Origin: an uncultured Saprospiraceae bacterium
Lineage (GTDB): Bacteria > Bacteroidota > Bacteroidia > Chitinophagales > Saprospiraceae
Direction: 5' to 3'
DNA length: 53,265 nt
NCBI GenBank assembly: GCA_937967615.1
Contig: CALCMJ010000065.1
Span: 1-53,265, forward strand
A program made the position numbers and the translations under genes. Of this stretch, positions 8,402 through 16,700 are shown piece after piece; position 1 is the stretch's first letter, and each line of letters starts with the position of its first letter. Under the pieces are notes generated by a model, which had not been told where the DNA came from, searched no databases, and worked only from the letters and a program-made list of their open reading frames with translations.

Positions 8402-8854
8402 ATGGCAGTAAAGAAGAAAAAAAGAGCTTCTAGAAGGGTAGGCTTCCTGTTGGAAAGTACAACGCGCGTGGTTAAGCTGAGTTTTACCCGAGCATTTAAA
8501 AATCTTGGAGTTGATATTACACCTGAACAATGGGTGATTGTAGATACGCTTTATCAACAAGGAAATCTGACGCAGAAAGAAATCGCTAAGGCCGCATATA
8601 AAAATGACCCTACAATTTCTAGGATAATTGATAAGCTGGAGAAAAAGAACTTTGTGCTTAGGACTTCTGATTCTGATGACAGAAGGAAAACAACAGTTAA
8701 GCTGACGAAGTTTGGGAAAAAGACAGCAGAAAAATGTTATCCGGAAGTCCATAAATTAAGAGAATTGTCATGGAAGGGGCTTTCTGCAAAAGATTATAAT
8801 TCACTGCAAAGGATACTGGAAAGAGTATTTGAAAATAGTGAGACTTACTTGTAA
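8402..8854 (+). CDS. MarR-family transcriptional regulator next to hppD
   Basis: A 150-residue protein with a basic N-terminus ('AVKKKKRASRR') and a winged-helix MarR core. The recognition region is 'TQKEIAKAAYKNDPTISRIIDKLEKK' (about residues 58-84), followed by the wing with 'SDSDDRRKTTVKLT'. MarR proteins act as dimers and usually lose DNA binding when a small aromatic or oxidising ligand binds. The gene lies 12 bases after hppD in the same direction, so it is probably co-transcribed and may control hppD in response to an aromatic intermediate; that is inference. I found no clear MarR-type palindrome at the hppD promoter apart from the GC-rich hairpins upstream of it. Confidence 0.8.
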   Translation: MAVKKKKRASRRVGFLLESTTRVVKLSFTRAFKNLGVDITPEQWVIVDTLYQQGNLTQKEIAKAAYKNDPTISRIIDKLEKKNFVLRTSDSDDRRKTTVKLTKFGKKTAEKCYPEVHKLRELSWKGLSAKDYNSLQRILERVFENSETYL

Positions 8855-8878
8855 TTGAATTTTTATTTTTTGGGTGTC

Positions 8879-8953
8879 ACCCTCTTTCGCCTAGCGGCTC
8901 CAGAGGGTCGTTCCATTCCATACTCCACTTCGTTTGGTCCTCCGGACTCCCTC
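8879..8953. repeat. Dispersed repeat element, copy A
   Basis: A hairpin with 7-base arms (ACCCTCT at 8879-8885, AGAGGGT at 8902-8908) leads into a block with 'GAGGGTCGT', 'TCCAT', 'ACTCC', 'TTCG' and 'TTTGGTCC', then a second small hairpin GTCC-tcc-GGAC. The same blocks in the same order occur at 36254-36325. Any open frame here is probably not a gene. It occupies most of the gap between the MarR gene and the sigma factor gene. Confidence 0.65.
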
Positions 8954-9111
8954 AAAAATTCGGGATATTCCATGCAACTGACACGGGTACTATTGTGCAG
9001 TCTTATCTGTTTTCTTAAAATTGCTCTACTCTCAAATCATAATAATGCTTATGCTAGAAATAAAGTCTATTGAGAAATACTTATTTTAGATGAAACGATT
9101 TTTCGTAAATT

Positions 9112-9732
9112 TTGGGAAAAATACCCAAAACCAGTCATAACTTTAAATATCAAGCCATAAAGAGTATTAATACTATTCAAAAAACACCTGACATTGAGCT
9201 TTTGAAAAAAGGCGAAGAAGCGGATATTAAGAAGGTATACCTTTCTTATAGACCTAAATTCTTGCAATGGATTCAGAATACCTATCAGGTAGATTTTAAT
9301 GATGCTGAAGACATTTTTCAGAAATCATTTCTCTTGTTGTACCAGAATGTTAGGATGGGTAAAATAGAAGAACTACAAAGCAGCTTAGAAACATATTTTT
9401 ATGGAATAGCGAAAAATGTATTAAGAGATTACAAAAACCAAAAGTACAAACGGTTCTTTATTTTTTCAGAAAATCAAAATGAAGACCAATCTATAAACCT
9501 TATTGAAAAAACCGAAAGCGAGAAACATAGGTCAGAGATAATTAGGAAATTGCTAACACAGATAGGGGAACCCTGTCGGAGTATTTTAAAGTTTTATTAC
9601 TTTGATAAATTTTCAATGGAATCCATTGCTAATCGATTAGGTTATAAGAACCAATCTGTTATTACAAAGAAAAAATATCAATGTATATTGAAATTGAGAT
9701 CCCTTTTCCAAGAACAAAACATTAATTTATAA
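9112..9732 (+). CDS. ECF-type RNA polymerase sigma factor
   Basis: A protein of about 206 residues with sigma-70 region 2 ('DAEDIFQKSFLLLYQNVR', then 'LETYFYGIAKNVLRDYKNQ') and region 4 ('GEPCRSILKFYYFDKFSMESIANRLGYKNQSVITKKKYQCILKLR'). It lacks regions 1 and 3, as ECF sigma factors do. The frame opens only after a stop at 9106, and there is no ATG before region 2. The start is therefore TTG 9112, ATT 9109 or a TTG further in; the first 25 residues are uncertain. A membrane TPR protein starts 3 bases after the stop, in the position usual for an anti-sigma factor, and a CHAT-domain protein gene follows. It probably directs transcription of an envelope-linked regulon, including its own operon. 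Confidence 0.85.
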   Translation: MGKIPKTSHNFKYQAIKSINTIQKTPDIELLKKGEEADIKKVYLSYRPKFLQWIQNTYQVDFNDAEDIFQKSFLLLYQNVRMGKIEELQSSLETYFYGIAKNVLRDYKNQKYKRFFIFSENQNEDQSINLIEKTESEKHRSEIIRKLLTQIGEPCRSILKFYYFDKFSMESIANRLGYKNQSVITKKKYQCILKLRSLFQEQNINL

Positions 9733-9735
9733 AGA

Positions 9736-10503
9736 ATGGAATTGTCACAGGAGGATATATTACAGATAGAAAAATACTGGAAAAAAGAGTTAGATGAAAA
9801 AGCCATCCAAAGCTTTGAAGAAAGAATGTTATCAGACAAAAATTTCGCAAATACGGTGGACGATCTCCAAACAATATTTTCTGGTATAGAAGATTATGGA
9901 GAAGAAGAAATGATGCAAAAATTGCAAACGTGGTCAGAGGAGGAAAGGCAATTTGAGAAAAAGAAAGAAACAAAACCAGTAGTAAAACAATTTAATCTTG
10001 TCAGATGGGTTTCCGCTTTTGCAGCCATAGGACTCATTGCACTTGCAGCTCTATTTTTATTACCCAAAACAGACGCAGACGAAGCACTCTATGCTTCTCA
10101 TTTTGAACCCTATCCAGATCTGATAAGCCAAAGAGGCGAGGTAGAAAAATCGCAAATATTAAATGGATTGCGCTTGTATAATGAAGGAAATTATAAAGCT
10201 GCAATTCCTATACTTCAATCTGAAAACAATAAAGCAAATGCAGACCCAAGACTCTCCATGTATCTTGCTATCTCATATTCACAAGTGGGAGATCATAAGA
10301 ATGCTCAGCATTATTTTGATAAAATAATTCTAAGTGAATCTGGAAATCTAGAATATACGGCACATTGGCATAAAGGATTAGATCATCTTAAAGCAAAAGA
10401 TTATAAGAACGCTAAAGCAGTTTTTCATTCCATTACTCAGGATAGTCAGAATCCTTTTAAACAAAAAGCAGAAACTATTCTTTCTGATCAGCTATTCCAA
10501 TAA
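9736..10503 (+). CDS. Membrane TPR protein, putative anti-sigma factor
   Basis: 255 residues in three parts: an acidic, helical N-terminal region (1-80) that would face the cytoplasm; one membrane helix at about 91-109 ('WVSAFAAIGLIALAALFLL'); and an outer segment with two or three tetratricopeptide-like repeats (about 140-255, e.g. 'GLRLYNEGNYKAAIPILQSE' and 'AQHYFDKIILSESGN'). The 3-base gap from the sigma factor and the cytoplasm-membrane-periplasm layout fit an anti-sigma factor. No zinc-finger anti-sigma motif (HxxxCxxC) is present, so the sigma-binding mode would differ. The outer TPRs could recognise the TPR-CHAT protein encoded next. The anti-sigma role is inferred from position. Confidence 0.75.
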   Translation: MELSQEDILQIEKYWKKELDEKAIQSFEERMLSDKNFANTVDDLQTIFSGIEDYGEEEMMQKLQTWSEEERQFEKKKETKPVVKQFNLVRWVSAFAAIGLIALAALFLLPKTDADEALYASHFEPYPDLISQRGEVEKSQILNGLRLYNEGNYKAAIPILQSENNKANADPRLSMYLAISYSQVGDHKNAQHYFDKIILSESGNLEYTAHWHKGLDHLKAKDYKNAKAVFHSITQDSQNPFKQKAETILSDQLFQ

Positions 10504-10614
10504 ATTAAGCGTTTAATTTCCAGGTTCAATTGTTAAAAAGATAGAAGGAGCTGCGTTAGATTATAATTTGTTTTGATAATATCTTAGATTAGATACAGAA
10601 CAAAATTCCATAAG

Positions 10615-13600
10615 ATGAAATGCATTTCAAATTTATCGCGTACGCTCTTCGTATTGATCTTTCTCTTTGTGTCCACAGTCCATTCCAGTATTGCCCAAGA
10701 AATTCTTCTCCCTTCAGGAGAAAGTATTGACTCTATAGAGTATAAGAGACTATCAGCTTTAGGAGAAAGACTATTTGCTATTGGAGATAGTTTAGAGGGT
10801 TATAGAGAGTTTGATGGAATGTTTAAGAAGTACAAGGAAGCTATGAGGCTTTTTGACAGTATAGCTAACTGGAAACGGTCTGCAGAGATTAGGAATATAT
10901 ATGCATACAGCCTTATTGATATGAACGAACCAGAAGGATTGCTACAATTGGATACGGTTAAAAATATACTCATAGAACATAATGATACAATTAGTAGTTT
11001 GTATGCGATGGTTTATTACAATCAAGGAGTACATTATGGAAATGCCTCAGATTACTCAAGATCTTTAAGTATGTATCATAGAGGAGTAGAGATTTTAAAG
11101 ACAGCAGAATCTGATACTTCCGAATTCTTAAATTTATTTCTTTCCAGACTTGGATTTACATATGGTAAATTATCTGATTTGAATAAACAAATCGAATATT
11201 ATGAAGAATCGTATAAAACTTTGCAAGGCCAAAAACCTGATTCTGGAATGGCTTATGCCCTCCTTGGTTTAACATCTTGTTATAAGAGAGCTGGTAGATT
11301 TAAAGATGCACTCAATTCTGTATTAAAATCTAAAGAAATACTAATAGAATTGTATGGTCCTGATTACCCTCAATTAATGGCATCCTATTATTGGATAGCA
11401 AATGTATATGTGAGTATGCAGGAAACCGAGAAAGCTAAAGAAGCGGATGAGGAGGTTATGCGTATTGCTGATAATATATTAAGCAAAGGCTACACCCATA
11501 CGGCAGTTATGCACGGTGCGATTGTGACCAATAGATTAGCTTATTATGAAAAGTCCAATAATATAATTGAAAAATATTTTGACAAATTGGGACCTGGTTT
11601 GCGTAGCAAAGTTTTAGATATTAGTGCATCGAATTATATTAAATTAGGACAACACCAAAAAGCTCATAGGGTAATAGACGAGTCAATTCAAATCTTAGAT
11701 GAAGTTTTTCCTTCGGGTATAAGCCCGGAAATTGCATCTCTATATCGAAGAAAAAGTGATATAGAACGAGATTTAAAGGATTATACTTCAGCATTAAATA
11801 GTATTCAAAATGCATTGAGAGCAAATTCTGTAGAATTTGATAATATGGATTTAAAAAGTAACCCTTCTTTTAAAACGGACTGCATTGATAATATTATCTG
11901 TTTAACCTATATTTTTAATAAAGCAAACTACGCATGGAAAGAGTATAAGGAATCTAAAGATCCAAAATATTTAGAATTAGCGGATCATTGTATACAGGAT
12001 GATATCGATAATTTTGATTTTTTAATGCAAAGTTTACCCAATGCTCAAAGTAGACAAGATTTGTTTAGAGTATATGCAGATGTCTTTGATGTTGCTTGTG
12101 AGATAAATTACGAGCAATACGAGCAAACTAACGACCCAAAATATATTTCTAACATATTTGAGTACATAGAATATTCTAAAAGTATAGGCTTAAGAGAGAC
12201 TCTTCTACAGTTAAATAGTTCAGATCTTTCGACGATTCCAAAGCAATATGCTGAACAGCTAGATTCTATAGGAATAAAATTAACGAGGTTGGATTCTGAA
12301 AAGAAAAGCCTTGTCTCACAAAATAAGGCGGATGAAGTGTCAGTGTTGCAATCGAAAATTGAAGATCTTCTTGCCGAACAAACGAACATATACTCGAAAA
12401 TTGATTTCGGAGGTAAACCAGCCTCATCTATTTTTGGAACAGAACCCTTAGTGTCTTTTGATGCCTTTAGAGAAACACTAGGTGATAGAGGATTTCTATC
12501 TATCATGCAAGGACTAGAGCAGTTATTCGTTCTTTATATGGATAGGGAAAATGTAGTTCCCTTACAGATTGACTATAGTGATTCCAAAGATGAAATGCTA
12601 ATAGATTTATACGCTGCCTTGTCAGATCCTAATGTAGATAACTGGCGAGAAAAAAGTCATTTAGTATATGCTACATTCTTTGGTAAAATACAAGAAGCAG
12701 GAATAACCATTAAAGACGAACTAATAATTTCACCAGATGGCCGCTTTTCAAAGATTCCATTTGAAACCCTTAAATATGAAAATGAAAATGATGAAGGCCT
12801 CTGGTTAAATAGGCATAATATCAGTTATGCATATTCTGCAAACGTTCATATAGCGCAAAATCGAACTCATGGTGCTAACAAATTTATTGCTGGCTTTTCA
12901 GCAGACTATAACAACCCTTCCATTGAAACCCTCGATACTATCACAAATGCACCTCTTGCTAGCTTAGTACGGTCTGGAGTGTATACTCTTCCTGGAGCGA
13001 ATAGGGAAGTGCAAAGCGTTGTAGATTTGTTTAAAGGAGATGCATTTTTACACACTACGCCTAGTCTATTTAAAAGGGAGGCTAGTAAATATAAAATATT
13101 GCATCTAGCAACTCATGGATTGATTAGCGATAACAATCCCATGGAATCAAGTTTCTTATTAGAACCTAATCCTACCGATTCAAATAACAAATTAAGAGCA
13201 GCGGACTTATATGAAATGAATTTAAATGCATCTCTTGCAGTATTAAGTGCCTGTGATAGTGGGGTAGGAAAATTGACTAAAGGAGAAGGAGTCATGAGTT
13301 TAGCAAGGGCTTTTGCATATACAGGTGTGCCTAGCTCTGTAATGACACTTTGGAAAGTGGCAGATGCACCTAGTTCAGATTTGATGCTTGGGTTTTATGA
13401 AAACATTAAATCCGAGCAGAAAATTAATACTTCTCTCACAAATGCAAAACAAAATTTTATTCAAAATGCAGGTGCTCCTTCCTTGACGCACCCGTATTAT
13501 TGGGCAGGCTATGTAGCAATAGGAGATACTTCAAAAATAGATGCAGGAACACAAGGTGTCTGGAAAAAATATACATGGGTGCTAGGATTACTAGCAGGAA

Positions 13601-13653
13601 TTTTCATTTTTAGATTCGTATCAAATAGGAATAAGAAAGTGAACAATTCATAA
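10615..13653 (+). CDS. TPR-CHAT (caspase-like) protease, secreted and tail-anchored
   Basis: A 1012-residue protein. Residues 1-28 form a signal peptide ('SRTLFVLIFLFVSTVHSSIAQ'). Tetratricopeptide-like repeats cover about 60-420, and a helical linker covers 430-600. A CHAT domain lies at about 640-970. The catalytic pair is visible: His834 in 'ILHLATHGL' and Cys880 in 'LSACDSGVGKLTKGEG'. A membrane helix at about 985-1001 ('YTWVLGLLAGIFIFRFV') precedes a short basic tail. CHAT proteins are cysteine peptidases of the caspase/separase clan, and TPR-CHAT proteins often belong to conflict or signalling systems. The signal peptide plus C-terminal anchor put the protease in the periplasm, which is unusual for a caspase-like enzyme. 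It follows the sigma and membrane-TPR genes with a 111-base gap. The target is unknown. Confidence 0.88.
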   Translation: MKCISNLSRTLFVLIFLFVSTVHSSIAQEILLPSGESIDSIEYKRLSALGERLFAIGDSLEGYREFDGMFKKYKEAMRLFDSIANWKRSAEIRNIYAYSLIDMNEPEGLLQLDTVKNILIEHNDTISSLYAMVYYNQGVHYGNASDYSRSLSMYHRGVEILKTAESDTSEFLNLFLSRLGFTYGKLSDLNKQIEYYEESYKTLQGQKPDSGMAYALLGLTSCYKRAGRFKDALNSVLKSKEILIELYGPDYPQLMASYYWIANVYVSMQETEKAKEADEEVMRIADNILSKGYTHTAVMHGAIVTNRLAYYEKSNNIIEKYFDKLGPGLRSKVLDISASNYIKLGQHQKAHRVIDESIQILDEVFPSGISPEIASLYRRKSDIERDLKDYTSALNSIQNALRANSVEFDNMDLKSNPSFKTDCIDNIICLTYIFNKANYAWKEYKESKDPKYLELADHCIQDDIDNFDFLMQSLPNAQSRQDLFRVYADVFDVACEINYEQYEQTNDPKYISNIFEYIEYSKSIGLRETLLQLNSSDLSTIPKQYAEQLDSIGIKLTRLDSEKKSLVSQNKADEVSVLQSKIEDLLAEQTNIYSKIDFGGKPASSIFGTEPLVSFDAFRETLGDRGFLSIMQGLEQLFVLYMDRENVVPLQIDYSDSKDEMLIDLYAALSDPNVDNWREKSHLVYATFFGKIQEAGITIKDELIISPDGRFSKIPFETLKYENENDEGLWLNRHNISYAYSANVHIAQNRTHGANKFIAGFSADYNNPSIETLDTITNAPLASLVRSGVYTLPGANREVQSVVDLFKGDAFLHTTPSLFKREASKYKILHLATHGLISDNNPMESSFLLEPNPTDSNNKLRAADLYEMNLNASLAVLSACDSGVGKLTKGEGVMSLARAFAYTGVPSSVMTLWKVADAPSSDLMLGFYENIKSEQKINTSLTNAKQNFIQNAGAPSLTHPYYWAGYVAIGDTSKIDAGTQGVWKKYTWVLGLLAGIFIFRFVSNRNKKVNNS

Positions 13654-13659
13654 TTCAAA

Positions 13660-13704
13660 TAAAAAAAAAAGGAAGCCTATTTACAATAATGTATTTAGGC
13701 CTCC
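13660..13704 (-). terminator. Terminator of the giant repeat-protein gene
   Basis: GGAAGCCTA (13671-13679) pairs with TAGGCCTCC (13696-13704) with one mismatch. Read on the minus strand, the hairpin is followed by a run of ten T. It lies directly after the minus-strand stop at 13721 and separates it from the convergent CHAT gene. Confidence 0.6.
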
Positions 13705-13720
13705 TAAATGTTCTAAACAA

Positions 13721-16700
13721 TTAATCTTTATTAAACTCTTTGCGCATAGAATCAAGATCTGATGCAGACTTTTCTTTTAACTGCTGAGCACGTTTTCTTA
13801 TTTCAGTTAGTTGAGTCTTTGCTTTATCCTCTACTTTCTTATCAGAATTGACTTGTAATGACTGCATAAGATCTTCAACATTGGTTTGTGTTTTATTTGA
13901 ATTCCTTTGCACAGCATTTCTCTCTGTATCTCCTTCTGAAAAATATTCTGCTTTTGAAGGATCTGCGTTATAATATTCTGGTGTTAGATATGTACCCCTC
14001 TTTTCTCCTTTATCTACTTCTGGAACAACTCTATTATGCACTGCCCAAGGATCATTCCGCACACCTGTTACCATCCAACTGACTTCAATGTTAGGTTCGT
14101 TTGTCTGAATAACAAAAAGTCCATTTTCAATTTTTTCTTTTACAATCGCTTGGGCAAATGTTCCTATTACTGTGAGTTGATATCTGAAATCAACGTTGAG
14201 CGATTCAAAATATCCTGGCATTTCTACGGTTGCATATCCATCCCCATCCGTTGTGATGTTTCCATTGTAAATATTCATCATATCAGGACTTTCCACAAAT
14301 GAATGGACTAGATATTTATTTTCTGGATCTTGTGGGTGGTCTATTTTAAATGTTCCCCCGGACTTCGATAGATTACCAACAATGTCAACATTTCCATTAA
14401 ATTGAGCTGCGAAGTCTATACCAGAAGCATATAATCCTACTGCAAACCCACTTCCGAGTGACCTTGTAGCGAAAAATCTGCCGCCATATCCATCGCCATC
14501 GTTTGACACAACTGCTCTTGCTTCTATTCCTACCGCCCTGTCTGTGTTGGCTACACTATATGATCTTGAGAATAGCCCAAAGTTATAATCACCTTCTCCA
14601 ATCGTTTGAAAAATACCACCAAAATTATCCTTGAGAGCACCCACTTTGTTTGTCGTATTAAGACCTATCACCGCAGCATCCATAAGTGCATCTGATCCTC
14701 CACTTATTTTTGAATAGCTACTTGCATAAAAACTGTCATCATATAAATTTAGATCACTGTCTATATCTTGGTTGGCTCTTTCTGAAGCCTCTCCTTGTAC
14801 ATAGATTTTGGCTCCTGAGCCATACGATGTTATATTCATGCCCTGTGATATGTTTCCTTGCCGTGCCGCTAATATCATCCCAAAGTTCCCATTGCTTGCT
14901 GTGCCGTCTTCTCCTGCTGTTCCGCTAAACATTACGTTGACTCCTGGTCCCTCTGCACTTCCATTATAAGCACTACTGACATTATTAGCAAAGGCATTTG
15001 AAACATTGCCATTGGAATAATTTGAATTTACGTTAGTTTCGCGTCCTGTTACATACTCACTTGATTGAGAATTAATGTTTACAGCATCACCTGTTATAAA
15101 TGAATTGGTATCAAAACCATCGATTGTTATAGCATTTCCAATTATATATTTTTGTTGTCCATTTGCAACTTCATTTATATAAATTCCATTTCCTTGTGCG
15201 TCTCCCTCTGTAACAATCTCTGTAGCAGTTCCTAGTGCAAAACTCGTTGGTGTTTCTGTTTCTATATAATTATATTGACCAGTTACGTTTAAACCCTGTA
15301 CACCATTGTAGATACCCGTTGCTGAATTACTATTCGTAATCATTGAAATTCCTTCAGAATAACTTCCTGATGAAGAAACTAGATTTATTCCTGTAGATTC
15401 TAATATGCCAAAGCCTTCTAAAAGTGCAGCAGTTCCGTAATTTACATCAAATGAAATTCCATGCAGAGCATAATTATTGGTCATACCTACTCCTCCCTGG
15501 ACAATACCCTGTGTTCCATAATTGTCAAATGCAGAAAACGCTCTGCCAGAGAGTCCCACATGAGCGAAAGTTCCCAGTCCTGTTATATCAGATCGCATTC
15601 CGTAATAGATACCAGGATCGCCAGCTTGGGTCTCCACTAACGAAGTAACGCCTGCTGTCCTACCTTCAAACTTAGCTCCAATGCCATTTGTCCCAGTAGC
15701 CAAACCTTGTACACCTATGCCACTTGTTCCATTTGAAATACCTTGTACGCCAATACCATTATCCATTAAATTATTTACTGCATTCATCGCAACTCCTCCA
15801 TAAAAAGGATCACTTAATGTTATTGTCATACCTTGCTCTACAACAGCTTGTTTGTCATATAAAATTCCTATTTCGTTTCCTCCTCCATCAGCAAGTAGGC
15901 CCCATCTGGAAATAAAAGGCCCTAGGTCTACAGAATTCCCTGATTCTATAGACAGCGTATTACCTATAAGCTCTAGCTCTTGATCATCCGTGCCTCCAGT
16001 AGGAATTATTCCAGCAAGGTCTATACCGATTCCATTTGTAATTTGAATTTCAGTACCAACTAAATTAAGATCTTGCAATTCATTTGTTGGATCCGCATCA
16101 GCATCCATACCAGTGGCAGCCGTTTCCCAACTCACATTTCCAGCTCCATCTGTTTGCAACACTTGTCCAGCGGCACCATCTATCAATGGGAAACTATATT
16201 CTTCACTGATCTGCAATTCCCCATTTATCCGCAAAAAGTTTTCATTAAATTTTCCATAGACTAAGGGTACGTCAGTATCCACGGCATCTATTAAAAGGGT
16301 TGATGTGCCATCTAAAAAATGACTAAGCCCTACATTGCTCCCAATAAAAACATTATTACTCCCATTATTTTCTTTTCCAGATGAATTTCCAATAAATACA
16401 TTGTTGGAACCATCATTATTATTTCCTGCAAAGTTTCCTATAAAAACATTTTCATCTTCTGAATTATTATTTCCTGCTCCTGAACCAATAAATATATTTT
16501 TATCTCCTTCCATATTTTGTCCTGTATCCGCACCTATGGCAACATTTGCACTTCCTAACTCATTATCTCTTCCTGCATTTGAACCTATATAGACATTTAA
16601 TGCTCCTTCTGAGTTACTCTCGCCTGCATTGCGACCTACAAAGGTATTCGCAAATCCACTCGTATTTTCTGCTCCAGATCTAGTTCCAAGAAAGCTATTT

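Noticed and set aside
8855-9073. A 72-codon plus-strand frame after the MarR gene
   Set aside because: It lies within dispersed repeat copy A and has no family resemblance.
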